Positions 1 through 7,854 of a DNA stretch of 64,000 nucleotides are shown here, piece after piece. Every line of letters starts with the position of its first letter. Within the stretch, counting starts at the first letter, position 1. Source of the stretch: JAVBJV01 sp031555315 (lineage in GTDB: Bacteria; Pseudomonadota; Alphaproteobacteria; Acetobacterales; Acetobacteraceae); NCBI GenBank assembly GCA_031555315.1, contig JAVBUO010000007.1, positions 32,835 to 96,834 on the forward strand. The letters run 5' to 3'. The notes beneath the pieces are model-generated. The model was not told where the DNA came from. It saw only the letters and a program-made list of their open reading frames with translations, and ran no database searches. The translations under genes and the position numbers were made by a program.

Positions 1-12
1 ACCGCCCAGCCG

Positions 13-360
13 ATGGCTGTGCGCGCTGCCAAGAAGACGGCGAAGAAGGCTGCCAAGAAGACGGCAAAGAAGGCCACCAAGAAGACGGCAAAGAAGGCCG
101 TGAAGAAGACGGCAAAGAAGGCCGCCAAGAAGACGGCGAAGAAGGCCGTGAAGAAGACGGCAAAGAAGGCCGCCAAGAAGACGGCGAAGAAGGCCGTGAA
201 GAAGACGGCAAAGAAGGCCACCAAGAAGACGGCGAAGAAGGCCGTGAAGAAGACGGCGAAGAAGGCCACCAAGAAGGCCGTCAAGAAGACCGCACGCAAG
301 ACGGTGCGTCGCCCCCGCAAGGTCGCGCCTGTGACCACGCCGACCGAAGGCGCGATGTAA
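13..360 (+). CDS. Histone H1-like Lys/Ala repeat protein
   Basis: A 115-residue, extremely basic protein made almost wholly of lysine, alanine and threonine. After a short N-terminus (MAVRAA) come ten copies of an 8-residue unit KKTAKKAx, where x is A, T or V, followed by a basic tail with RRPRK. This composition matches the C-terminal tails of eukaryotic H1 and the bacterial histone H1-like nucleoid proteins, which bind and compact DNA; DNA binding here is inferred from composition only. The frame stays open to base 1 and no ribosome binding site is visible before this ATG, so the true start may lie upstream of the window. It ends just before a shared hairpin terminator. Confidence 0.7.
   Translation: MAVRAAKKTAKKAAKKTAKKATKKTAKKAVKKTAKKAAKKTAKKAVKKTAKKAAKKTAKKAVKKTAKKATKKTAKKAVKKTAKKATKKAVKKTARKTVRRPRKVAPVTTPTEGAM
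31..270. repeat. 24-bp tandem repeat, ten copies
   Basis: Ten in-frame copies of a 24-bp unit coding for KKTAKKAx. Copies differ mainly at the last codon (GCC, ACC or GTG) and by A/G at synonymous third positions. Such an array could expand or contract by slippage without breaking the frame. Confidence 0.85.
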
Positions 361-385
361 GCCTGTCCGGAACGGCGATATCCGC

Positions 386-416
386 AAAAAGGGCACTGTC
401 GTCAGTGCCCTTTTTT
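386..416. terminator. Bidirectional intrinsic terminator
   Basis: An 8-bp stem (GGGCACTG/CAGTGCCC, 391-398 and 403-410) with a 4-nt loop is followed by six T on the plus strand and preceded by five A, which give a T run on the minus strand. It sits between the convergent ends of the histone-like gene and otnC. Confidence 0.8.
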
Positions 417-419
417 GCG

Positions 420-1055
420 TCAATCCTTGATAAGATGCCGGATCTGCTCTGACGTAAGCTGGCGCGGGGCCCGGTTGTGCAGCAGCAGATGCAGCCGGGC
501 CGCTTCTTCTAGTTCCTCGGCGGTATACACGGCGTCGGGCAGGGTTCTGGCGCTCACCACAGGGCCGTGGTTGGCCAGTAGAACTGCCGTGGCGTGCTGG
601 GCCTCGGCCTGAAGGACGGCTTCCATATCCGCATCCCCTGGCGGGTAATACGGCACGACCGGCAGATCGCGGCCGATTCGCATCACGAAATACGGAGTTA
701 ACGGCAGGATCGGGGCGGTCGTTCCCGGTTCGGCCAGACATGCAACCGCGGTGGCGTGCGTTGAATGCAGATGCACGACGGCGCCGGTGGCGGGGCGCGC
801 GTGGTAGAACGCGCGGTGCATAAACACCTCTTTCGACGGTGGATCACCGGCGATGTGGCGGAATTCGCCATCGAGTTTCGAAAGGCGTTCAGGCATCAGT
901 CTGCCGAGGCAGGAATTGGTCGGCGTGATCAGATAGCCGTCGGACAGCCGCACGCTGATGTTGCCGGCCGAGCCGACCGAATAGCCGCGCGTGAACAGGC
1001 TGGCGGCCAGTTCGCACAGTTCGGCCCGCAGGCTGGTTTCCGTGGGGCCGGTCAT
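420..1055 (-). CDS. otnC: Class II aldolase, 3-oxo-tetronate 4-phosphate decarboxylase (OtnC type)
   Basis: A 211-residue class II aldolase/adducin family protein. It has the glycine-rich SAGNIS segment near residue 30, a zinc-ligand cluster HLHSTH near residue 95 and a further NHGPVV histidine near residue 160, all typical of the family. Length and sequence fit OtnC, which decarboxylates 3-oxo-tetronate 4-phosphate to a triose phosphate during four-carbon acid sugar catabolism. The ATG overlaps the stop of the upstream otnK by 4 nt, so the two are translationally coupled, and the kinase product is the expected substrate. L-fuculose-phosphate aldolase is the alternative name in this family, but the otnK partner argues for OtnC. 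It is the last gene of its unit, ending at the shared terminator. Confidence 0.85.
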   Translation of the reverse strand: MTGPTETSLRAELCELAASLFTRGYSVGSAGNISVRLSDGYLITPTNSCLGRLMPERLSKLDGEFRHIAGDPPSKEVFMHRAFYHARPATGAVVHLHSTHATAVACLAEPGTTAPILPLTPYFVMRIGRDLPVVPYYPPGDADMEAVLQAEAQHATAVLLANHGPVVSARTLPDAVYTAEELEEAARLHLLLHNRAPRQLTSEQIRHLIKD

Positions 1056-2338
1056 GCCAGTATTCCGAATGCCTGGCTGAAGAAATCACGCTCGCCGAAA
1101 TTGCCGGATTTCAGGGCCAGCAGCAGGCCGTCGTCGTCTGCATCGCGCTGCGCGTGGGTCCATGGCACGCCGGCTGAAATCTCGGGGCCGATGCGCAGCG
1201 TGCGCACGCCCAACCGCGAGACCACGGCGCCCGACGTTTCTCCGCCGGCGATTACCAGCTTGCGCACGCCTTGGGCGACCAGTTGTTCGGCGATGCGTGC
1301 CAGCGCGGTTTCGACCAGCGCGCCGGCGGCGTCGCGGCCCAGTCGGCTCTGTAACGCCGCCACCTTTTCGGGGGCGGCAGATGCGGTGATGAGGATCGGC
1401 GTATCGCCCAGTCTGCCCCGCGCCCAGTCGAGCGCCTGCGCGACCAGTGTGCCGGCAACCGGTGTTGCCAGCGGGTCGAGCTCGAGCGTCGGCAGTTGCG
1501 TGCGGGCGGCGCCGATCTGAAACAGGGTGGCACGCGAACACGACCCGGCGAGAATCGCGCTGTGGCCTGCCAGACGCGGCAATGTGGCGGCGTTGGTTCG
1601 GGCGGGAAGCAGCCCCTTGCGGCGGAAATTTTCGGGCAAGCCCATGGCGACGCCGGATCCGCCGGTGATCAGCGGGTGATCGGCCGCCGCCGCGCCGATC
1701 GTCAGCAGATGGCCGTCGTTGAGAGCATCGACGATCGCATAGCGCCGCCCCTGTTCGACCAGTCTGGTCAAGGCGGCGCGAACGGCGCTTTCTCCCTGTT
1801 CGACAGTCGCATAGGGGATCAGTCCAACGCCATGTTCCGTTTGCCGGCCCAGCACGCGCACCAGATCGGGGTCGCGCATCGGCGTCAGCGGATGGTTTTC
1901 CATGCCGCTCTGGTGCAGCAGCGTGCTGCCGACGAACAAGTGTCCCTGATAGACGGTACGGCCATTGGCAGGGAAAGCGGGGCAGGCGATGGCCAGCGAT
2001 CCGCCCAGCGTTTTCATCAGCATGTCGGCCACCGGGCCGATATTGCCGCGGTCGGTGGAATCGAAGGTCGAACAGTATTTGAAGAAAAACTGACGGCAGC
2101 CGGCCTGTCGCAGCCAGTCTAGCGCGGCCCGGCTGTCGGCGATGGCGTTTTCGGTCGGCGCGGTGCGAGACTTTAGGGCGATGACAATCGCGTCGGCATC
2201 CGGAGCGGCGGCGCCGGTGGCCGGCACGTCGATCAACTGCACGGCGCGCATGCCGTTTCTGACCAGCATCGCGGCGAGGTCGGTCGCGCCGGTAAAGTCG
2301 TCGGCAATGCAGCCGAGCAATGGAGACGGGCGGGTCAT
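1052..2338 (-). CDS. otnK: 3-oxo-tetronate kinase (OtnK, DUF1537 family)
   Basis: A 428-residue four-carbon acid sugar kinase. The N-terminal domain opens with LGCIADDFTGATDLA, the signature of the DUF1537 family. The C-terminal nucleotide-binding domain contains a glycine-rich AGGETSGAVV segment near residue 370. OtnK phosphorylates 3-oxo-tetronate at C4, and otnC directly downstream uses the product. A longer reading frame extends to base 2623, but the ATG at 2338 gives the family N-terminus and overlaps the stop of the upstream glycosyltransferase by 4 nt. The dehydrogenase and isomerase (ltnD/otnI) usually found with these genes are not in the window. Confidence 0.88.
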   Translation of the reverse strand: MTRPSPLLGCIADDFTGATDLAAMLVRNGMRAVQLIDVPATGAAAPDADAIVIALKSRTAPTENAIADSRAALDWLRQAGCRQFFFKYCSTFDSTDRGNIGPVADMLMKTLGGSLAIACPAFPANGRTVYQGHLFVGSTLLHQSGMENHPLTPMRDPDLVRVLGRQTEHGVGLIPYATVEQGESAVRAALTRLVEQGRRYAIVDALNDGHLLTIGAAAADHPLITGGSGVAMGLPENFRRKGLLPARTNAATLPRLAGHSAILAGSCSRATLFQIGAARTQLPTLELDPLATPVAGTLVAQALDWARGRLGDTPILITASAAPEKVAALQSRLGRDAAGALVETALARIAEQLVAQGVRKLVIAGGETSGAVVSRLGVRTLRIGPEISAGVPWTHAQRDADDDGLLLALKSGNFGERDFFSQAFGILA

Positions 2339-3372
2339 GCCGGATGCGCTGCCTGTTCCAGAACGGCGGCAAACCGGCGCGCCTGTTCGTCCCATCCGGG
2401 CAGGGCGGCGCCGGCGGCAAAAGCGGCGTCGGCCATGGCTCTGCGCAGCGCGGCGTCGAAGATCATGCGGCGGAGGGCTTTCGACAGTTCGGCGTGATCG
2501 CCGGGCTCGACGGTGATTCCGGCCGTGTCCGGCAACAGGCTGGCGGCGGCGCCGGCGCGCGTCGTGGCGACCGGCAGGCCACGTTTCAGAGCATTGGCGA
2601 CAGCCATGCCGTGTCCCTCCCACTGCGAGGTCTGGACGAAAATATCGGCGCGGTCCCAGGCCTGCTCCAGCGCATCGCCCTGCAGTCTGCCGGCGAAATG
2701 CACGCGCGATGCGATTTTCAGCGTCTCGGCCAGGGTGGCGAGCATCCGCGCATAGGGCGGGTCGCGGTCCAATGCGCCGTTGATGGTCAGCGACCAGTCG
2801 AGATCGGGCAACCGCGCCAGCGCGCGCAGCAATGTGTCGTAATCCTTGTGCGGTGCAACGGTGCCGGTGGCCAGCAGCGCGGTGCCCGGTCCGCCCGATC
2901 CGTGCGCACGCGCCAGCGCGCCGATCCCCGGTTCGACCAGATGCACGCGTTGCGGCGCGACGGGAATGTCGGCCAGCAGCATATCGGCGATCGCCTGGCT
3001 GGGCGCGATGATGCAGGCCAGCCGCGGCAGGATGTCGCGTTCCATGGCGGCCAGCCGGATACGTGCCGCTTCGGGCAAGGCTCTGCGCTGGGAGATGGTC
3101 GGGTGCAACACTCCGACGGCGCGTTCCAGCTCAAGGCCCGCGCAGGCGGGCAGGCACGTGCTGTCGATGATGGCAAGCGCGCTGCCGATGCCGTTCCACG
3201 CGGCTTTGGCCGAGGCGAAGGCGCTGTCGTCTGGTAACGGATGGCGGCCGGCGATGCTGCGCACCTGAACATCATGCCCGGCCCGGCGCAGCGCGTCGAT
3301 CATCTGCCGGTCGTAGGCAAGATTGCCGGATGTCGCGCCAGCCTGTTCCGGGATGAAAAAAACAGAAGCCAC
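2335..3372 (-). CDS. Family 1/4 (GT-B) glycosyltransferase
   Basis: A protein of about 345 residues with the two-domain GT-B layout. A C-terminal glycosyltransferase group 1 domain carries ATGTVAPHKDYDTLLRA and the nucleotide-sugar site QTSQWEGHGMAVANALKRGLPV, whose EGHG matches the E-x-F/G-G signature region. The reading frame can start at a GTG at 3399, but a GTG at 3372 preceded by GGGGA at good spacing is preferred. It would be expected to transfer a sugar from a nucleotide donor at the inner membrane; substrate is unknown. The 4-nt overlap with otnK places it in the same transcript as an acid-sugar catabolic pair, an odd pairing. Flagellar genes lie upstream on the same strand with an 89-nt gap. 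Confidence 0.75.
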   Translation of the reverse strand: MASVFFIPEQAGATSGNLAYDRQMIDALRRAGHDVQVRSIAGRHPLPDDSAFASAKAAWNGIGSALAIIDSTCLPACAGLELERAVGVLHPTISQRRALPEAARIRLAAMERDILPRLACIIAPSQAIADMLLADIPVAPQRVHLVEPGIGALARAHGSGGPGTALLATGTVAPHKDYDTLLRALARLPDLDWSLTINGALDRDPPYARMLATLAETLKIASRVHFAGRLQGDALEQAWDRADIFVQTSQWEGHGMAVANALKRGLPVATTRAGAAASLLPDTAGITVEPGDHAELSKALRRMIFDAALRRAMADAAFAAGAALPGWDEQARRFAAVLEQAAHPA

Positions 3373-3461
3373 GCAGACCGTCCCCAATGTGAAAACCACT
3401 TTCGGGTCGATCTTTTCAGTATTGAACGGCTCTGACCAGTCCCCGTGGCGGGAAAACGGCT

Positions 3462-3896
3462 TTATGCCTTGGCCGACAGCGCGACCGGCGAACGCTGAAC
3501 GGCAGAGGTAACTTTGCCGCGCCCGCCATAAACTGGTGCGATGGGGTCGCCTGCCGGCAGGGCCTGCGTGATGGATGCGACAAGATTCGACTGCACGCCG
3601 ATGGCACGTTCCAGCAGGCGGCGGTTGTCCTGTCCCAGCGCGGTCAGACGTTCGTGAATGCGCTCCAGCTTCGTGCGATCGTCGTTTTCGGCCGTGGCGC
3701 CGGTGCGTATGGCGGCCTGATAGGCGGTGGAAAAGTTTTCCGTGGCGCGGTTCTTGGTGGCCAGAATCTCCGCGGCGGCCGGCATGTCGAGGGCCGCAAG
3801 CGCAACGTTTTCCTTCTCGAGAATCTGTACCAGCAGGTCGCCCGACATCAGTACGGCGTTGAGCATGGCTTTCTGCTGTTCGGTCTGGGGGGTCAT
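3462..3896 (-). CDS. FlgN-like flagellar export chaperone
   Basis: A 144-residue, largely alpha-helical protein with no signal peptide or membrane segment. Heptad-like stretches run through most of the chain (residues 20-110). FlgN proteins are small helical chaperones for the hook-junction proteins FlgK and FlgL. Sequence identity in this family is low, so the call rests on size, helical character and position: its ATG overlaps the stop of flgJ by 4 nt, downstream of flgI. In alphaproteobacteria this slot usually holds a FlgN-like or uncharacterised flagellar protein. Confidence 0.6.
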   Translation of the reverse strand: MTPQTEQQKAMLNAVLMSGDLLVQILEKENVALAALDMPAAAEILATKNRATENFSTAYQAAIRTGATAENDDRTKLERIHERLTALGQDNRRLLERAIGVQSNLVASITQALPAGDPIAPVYGGRGKVTSAVQRSPVALSAKA

Positions 3897-4327
3897 CTTG
3901 ATGTTCCGGGATTGCGCATGCTGCTGGCGGCGGTCACGGCGCTGTTCGCATTGTACTGGGCGGCGGCGGCGGTGGCCGAACGGATGGCGGATGCGCCGGG
4001 GTTCTGGATCTGCCGGTTGTCGCTGTCGCCGCTGGCGGTTTCGAGCGTGCTGACCTGCAGGCGGAGAATCTCCTGATAGACCGGCTCGGCGATACCAAGC
4101 CCGCCCGATCTGGCGATATCTTTGGCGATTTCATCCACCATCATCGGCCGCCAGGTCTGTTCGGCGGCGCCGCCGAAGAACGAGCTCTTCGAAAAATCGG
4201 CCGTCGCGAAAATCGGTTGCAGCATCTGCCCCAGCACCATGCTTTCGAACTGCACGGCGGTCTTGCGCGCCGCGGCGATCTGCTGGGGCGTCGCCTGGGA
4301 TTCCAGATGGGTCGGCAGGATGCGCAT
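3893..4327 (-). CDS. flgJ: FlgJ-type rod-binding protein (no muramidase domain)
   Basis: A 144-residue protein equal to the N-terminal rod-binding domain of FlgJ. The hallmark segment is VQFESMVLGQMLQPIF near residues 26-41, followed by FGGAAEQTWRPMMVDEIAK. It lacks the C-terminal glucosaminidase domain found in enterobacterial FlgJ, which is normal for alphaproteobacteria, where a separate enzyme opens the peptidoglycan. It acts in the periplasm in assembling the flagellar rod. Its start codon shares one base with the flgI stop (TAATG), so it is coupled to flgI. Confidence 0.88.
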   Translation of the reverse strand: MRILPTHLESQATPQQIAAARKTAVQFESMVLGQMLQPIFATADFSKSSFFGGAAEQTWRPMMVDEIAKDIARSGGLGIAEPVYQEILRLQVSTLETASGDSDNRQIQNPGASAIRSATAAAAQYNANSAVTAASSMRNPGTSR

Positions 4328-5445
4328 TATCGTATCTCCAGGTCCGCCTGCAGCGCGCCGGCCGCCTTGATCGCCTGCAGGATCGAGATCATGTCGCGCG
4401 GGCCGACGCCCAGCGCATTCAGGCCGCGCACCAGTTCCTCGAGGGTGACGCTGTTGGGCAAGATCCCCATGCGGCGCTCGCTCTGATCGTCCACTTCCAC
4501 GTTGGTACGCGGCACGGTGCGGGTCTCGCCGTTGCTGAATGGCGCCGGCTGGCTGACCTGCGGTGTTTCCGTCACCCGGATGGTCAGGTTGCCCTGTGCG
4601 ATGGCGACGGTCGAAATCCGCACATTCGCCCCCATCACGATGGTGCCTGACGCTTCCTCGATGACTACACGGGCGATCATGTCGGGTTCCACGCGCAACT
4701 GCTCGATGCGGGCGAGGGTTTCGATGGGATCGCGGCCTTCCAGATTGAGCGAGACGGTGCGCGCATCGATTGAGCGCGCGATGCTGCCGCCGAGGTTGCG
4801 ATTGATCGTGTCGGCGATACGGCGCGCCGTGGTGATGTCGGGGTTGCGCAGCCCGAGGCGCAGCCCCTGCTGCATGGCGAGCGAGTACGGAATTTCGCGT
4901 TCGACGATAGCGCCGTTGGCGATCCGCCCGGATGTCGGCACACCGCGGGTGACGCTCTGCGCGGCGCCGCGGGCGCTGATCGCGCTGGTCGTCATGGCGC
5001 CCTGAGCGACGGCGTAGACCTCGCCGTCGGCGCCCAGCAACGGGGTGACCAGCAGAGTGCCGCCCATCAGGTTGGTGGCGTCGCCCAGCGCCGAGACGGT
5101 AATGTCGATCCGGCTGCCCGCCTTGGAGAATGGCGGCAGGGTGGCAGTGACCATCACGGCGGCGATGTTCTTGGTTTCCAGCCGCTGTTCCTGGTCGCGG
5201 GTGTTCACACCCAGACGTTCCAGCATGCCGATCAGCGACTGACGGGTGAAGATGGCGGAAGACAGGCGGTCGCCCGTGCCGGGCAGGCCCACGACCAGCC
5301 CGTAACCGATCAACTGGTTGTCGCGCACCCCTTCGATATCGGCGATATCCTTGAGACGCACCTGCTCGGCCGCGGCCGGTAGCGGGCTCAGCGCGGGCAG
5401 CAGAGTCGAAAACAGCAGAAGAAGAGTGCGAATCAGTTGTTTCAT
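4327..5445 (-). CDS. flgI: Flagellar P-ring protein FlgI
   Basis: A 372-residue protein with a Sec signal peptide (MKQLIRTLLLLFS, cleavage near PAAAEQ, residue 25). The mature part shows conserved FlgI blocks: VRDNQLIGYGLVVGLPGTGD, GGTLLVTPLLGADGEVYA and GVGPRDMISILQAIKAAGALQADLEI at the C-terminus. It forms the periplasmic P ring around the flagellar rod. A longer frame starts at 5556, but the ATG at 5445 begins a proper signal peptide. The gene is divergent from fliX, the arrangement described in Caulobacter, and leads the flgI-flgJ-FlgN-like unit. Confidence 0.95.
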   Translation of the reverse strand: MKQLIRTLLLLFSTLLPALSPLPAAAEQVRLKDIADIEGVRDNQLIGYGLVVGLPGTGDRLSSAIFTRQSLIGMLERLGVNTRDQEQRLETKNIAAVMVTATLPPFSKAGSRIDITVSALGDATNLMGGTLLVTPLLGADGEVYAVAQGAMTTSAISARGAAQSVTRGVPTSGRIANGAIVEREIPYSLAMQQGLRLGLRNPDITTARRIADTINRNLGGSIARSIDARTVSLNLEGRDPIETLARIEQLRVEPDMIARVVIEEASGTIVMGANVRISTVAIAQGNLTIRVTETPQVSQPAPFSNGETRTVPRTNVEVDDQSERRMGILPNSVTLEELVRGLNALGVGPRDMISILQAIKAAGALQADLEIR

Positions 5446-5646
5446 TTGCAATTCAGCAATGTTTATCGCCGAACCTTTTGCTCTGCGTGTGAAGACGAAA
5501 CTGCCTGAGCATGCCATCACAAGCTTAAGAGGATATGACCAGCCGGCCATTTTCACAGGATGTATTTTCGGGTGCGATGCGAAAAATACACGAAAATCTC
5601 ATCATCCTGGTGATATCGTGCCCGTCGGCAGACGACAGGTGATACG
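5446..5646. promoter_or_regulatory. Divergent flgI/fliX control region
   Basis: This 201-bp gap must hold the start sites for both flgI (minus) and fliX (plus). In Caulobacter the equivalent region carries sigma54-dependent, FlbD-controlled promoters. I looked for GG-N10-GC elements and found only GG-N9-GC near misses on each strand, so no promoter is assigned. Confidence 0.4.
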
Positions 5647-6048
5647 ATGTATGTACCCCAGATCGGCCCGGTGTCTCCGCCCAGCACCACCGCGCGTCCG
5701 AAGCGCGCCGAGGGAGAGGGGTTTGCCGCCGCGTTGCAGCGCGCCAATGCGCTGACTCCTGCTGTCGGGGCATCGGCGGTGGTAACCGCTGGGCTGCTGG
5801 GCCTGAGCGTCGAGGACGATCGTGAGGAACGCGATCGCCGGGCGCGTCAGCGCGCCGGCAAACTGTTGGCGGGTCTGTCGCGAATCCAGTTGGCGTTGCT
5901 GAACGGTCGAGTCGACGCAGCAATGATGACACAGCTGGCCGATCTGGCCGGTCTGGCCAACGAGGCGGATGATCCGGCGCTCAAAGGCTTAGTCGATAGC
6001 ATCACACTGCGCGTAAAGGTAGAATTAGCGCGACTTTCTGCGGTATAA
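5647..6048 (+). CDS. fliX: FliX flagellar assembly regulator
   Basis: A 133-residue soluble protein matching the FliX family (class II flagellar assembly regulator). The C-terminal half is helical with LLAGLSRIQLALLNGRVD and a tail rich in leucine and valine (residues 75-133). FliX couples assembly of the basal body to activity of the sigma54 activator FlbD, so that hook and filament genes are expressed only after the early structure is complete. Position, divergent from flgI and upstream of dksA, is the same as in Caulobacter relatives and supports the call. FlbD itself is not in the window. Confidence 0.85.
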   Translation: MYVPQIGPVSPPSTTARPKRAEGEGFAAALQRANALTPAVGASAVVTAGLLGLSVEDDREERDRRARQRAGKLLAGLSRIQLALLNGRVDAAMMTQLADLAGLANEADDPALKGLVDSITLRVKVELARLSAV

Positions 6049-6143
6049 CCTGAAACAAGTCTTGCGCCTCGTTTCGAGGTGGGTATACAGCCCGGGTGTG
6101 TAAGTGACCTCGTCAGAGGTCTGGTCAAGTTCGGGAAACGACG

Positions 6144-6563
6144 TTGATGATGATAACGCTGCCCCCCGATTACAAACCTTCGGATACCGAAGAGTTTATG
6201 AATCCGCTACATCTGGAGTATTTCCGGCAGAAACTGCTGCGCTGGCGTATGGACCTTCTGAGAGAAGCCGACGGCACGCTGGCCAGCCTGTCCGAAGGCG
6301 GGATCCACGAAGCCGACATCGCCGATCGTGCCAGTGTGGAATCCGACCGTGCTTTGGAACTTCGTACCCGGGATCGGGCCCGCAAGCTGATCGGCAAGAT
6401 CGATCAGGCCCTGCAGCGCCTCGAGAACGGCAGTTACGGGTATTGCGAGGAAACTGGCGAACCGATTTCCCTGAAGCGTCTGGAAGCCCGGCCTGTGGCG
6501 ACCCTGTCGATCGAGGCGCAGGAACGGCACGAGAAGATGGAAAAGGTCCACCGCGACGATTGA
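6144..6563 (+). CDS. dksA: DksA/TraR-family RNA polymerase-binding factor
   Basis: A 139-residue DksA homologue. An N-terminal coiled-coil (residues 25-90, with the EADIADRASVESDRA block at its tip) inserts into the RNA polymerase secondary channel, where DksA works with ppGpp. The C-terminal zinc-finger region reads YCEETGEPISLKRLEARPVA, then LSIEAQ. Of the four canonical zinc-binding cysteines only one remains, so zinc probably is not bound in the usual way; such C-poor DksA forms are common in alphaproteobacteria. The gene follows fliX by 95 nt. An ATG a few codons inside (MNPLHLEYF) is a possible alternative start. Confidence 0.9.
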   Translation: MMMITLPPDYKPSDTEEFMNPLHLEYFRQKLLRWRMDLLREADGTLASLSEGGIHEADIADRASVESDRALELRTRDRARKLIGKIDQALQRLENGSYGYCEETGEPISLKRLEARPVATLSIEAQERHEKMEKVHRDD

Positions 6564-6592
6564 GTTGCGAGCTGGGTGGACGCTGGTAAAGA

Positions 6593-6913
6593 TCAGCGCG
6601 GGCCGGCGATGATGATGGCCGCGCCGACGAGGCACACCACCGTACCAGTAATGTCCCAGCGATCGGGCCGGATGCCTTCGACGGCGATCAGCCATGTCAG
6701 TGACGCGGCAATGTAGATGCCGCCATATGCAACGTAGGCGCGGCCGGCGGCGGCGCTGTCCACCAGTGTCAGCAGGCAGGCGAACAGGATCAGGGAAACC
6801 GTCCCTGGAACGAGCCACCAGATGGACTTGCCGAGTCGCAGCCACGCCCAGAATGCGAAACATCCGGCGATCTCGGCGATGGCGGCACCGGCATAGGCAA
6901 GCACGGTCTGCAT
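6593..6913 (-). CDS. YnfA-family small integral membrane protein
   Basis: A 106-residue hydrophobic protein with four predicted membrane helices, matching the YnfA/UPF0060 family (about 108 residues in E. coli). The family signatures AEIAGCFAFWAWLRLGKS and GRAYVAYGGIYIAASL are both present. YnfA proteins resemble small multidrug resistance transporters, but the physiological substrate here is unknown. The start at 6913 is preferred because GGAG lies seven bases upstream; a frame eight codons longer begins at 6937. It lies 68 nt downstream of the CinA-like gene on the same strand. Confidence 0.88.
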   Translation of the reverse strand: MQTVLAYAGAAIAEIAGCFAFWAWLRLGKSIWWLVPGTVSLILFACLLTLVDSAAAGRAYVAYGGIYIAASLTWLIAVEGIRPDRWDITGTVVCLVGAAIIIAGPR

Positions 6914-6981
6914 TCTGAAACTCCGCGTTTTGCTCATTGAGCGTGCGCTGCGATTTCCGGGTGGGTCGGATAAGCCTCAGC

Positions 6982-7737
6982 CTAGTATGCCGGCTCGCCC
7001 TGGATCGGGGTTTTCCCCTGAGCAACGATCATCGCGGTCACTTCGCCGATCGCGGCCTCGGCCCGGGCGATGTCGGTGCCTTTGGCGACGATCGCCACGC
7101 CGTTGCCTTCCTTGCGATAGAACGGGTACGACCCGATCGCTATCTCGGGATAACGCGCCTGTATTTCGCCGAGGGCGGCCGCGATGCTGCCCTCCATCAG
7201 GCCCAGCGCGTGCACGCTGCGCGATTCCACCGGCACGCCGCCGCGCAGGCCGGGGGCCAATGCTTCGAACATGGTCTGCATGATGCGCGGCACCCCGGCC
7301 ATCACATGCACATTGCCGATGATGAAGCCGGGGGCGATCGACACCGCGTTGTCGATCAGCGTGGCGCCGCGCGGCATCGTGGCCATACGTTGGCGGGCGG
7401 GGTTGAAATCTCCGGGCTTGTAATGGCGCTCCAGCCGCGCCCAGGCTTCGGGATGCGGTTCCCACGGCACGCCGAAGGCGGCGGCGACACATTCGCTGGT
7501 GATGTCGTCGTGAGTCGGGCCGATACCGCCGGTTGTGAAGATGTAATCGAAGCGGGGGCGCACGTCGTTGACCGTGGCGACAATCACCTCGGGCATATCG
7601 GGGATGATGCGCACTTCACGCAGCGGAATGCCGAGCGCGCCAAGCCGTGTGGCCAGGTATTTGACGTTCACGTCCTGTGTGCGGCCCGAAAGCACTTCGT
7701 CGCCGATCACCAGGAGGCAGGCGGTGGGATTGTCCAT
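6982..7737 (-). CDS. CinA-like molybdopterin-binding-domain protein
   Basis: A 251-residue protein with the MoCF-biosynthesis fold found at the N-terminus of competence/damage-inducible protein CinA. Diagnostic motifs are VIGDEVLSGRTQDVN near residue 10 and TTGGIGPTHDDIT near residue 70. It lacks the C-terminal deamidase domain of full-length CinA. The related stand-alone proteins are often annotated as competence/damage-inducible protein A, with NMN deamidase or ADP-ribose pyrophosphatase roles proposed for members. The start at 7737 gives the family N-terminus; the frame extends to 7848 without support. Confidence 0.85.
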   Translation of the reverse strand: MDNPTACLLVIGDEVLSGRTQDVNVKYLATRLGALGIPLREVRIIPDMPEVIVATVNDVRPRFDYIFTTGGIGPTHDDITSECVAAAFGVPWEPHPEAWARLERHYKPGDFNPARQRMATMPRGATLIDNAVSIAPGFIIGNVHVMAGVPRIMQTMFEALAPGLRGGVPVESRSVHALGLMEGSIAAALGEIQARYPEIAIGSYPFYRKEGNGVAIVAKGTDIARAEAAIGEVTAMIVAQGKTPIQGEPAY

Positions 7738-7805
7738 GCACCGGAGCGTAAAGCGTGCCGGCGGGTTCGCCAACCATGAAACGCTATTGCGATGTTTCCC
7801 GGAGG

Positions 7806-7840
7806 AAAAACGGGGCGCGCGGTTGTTGCCGTGCGCCCCG
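7806..7840 (-). terminator. Intrinsic terminator after flgH
   Basis: Inverted repeat CGGGGCGC/GCGCCCCG (7811-7818 and 7833-7840), followed on the minus strand by five T. It lies 15 bases beyond the flgH stop and ends the flgF-flgG-flgA-flgH transcript. Confidence 0.75.
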
Positions 7841-7854
7841 CCAAACAACCTGTG

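Noticed and set aside
5446..5646. sigma54 promoters for flgI and fliX (TGGCATGCTCAGGCAG on minus, TGGTGATATCGTGCCC on plus)
   Set aside because: Both have GG-N9-GC rather than the required GG-N10-GC spacing, so they are not assigned.
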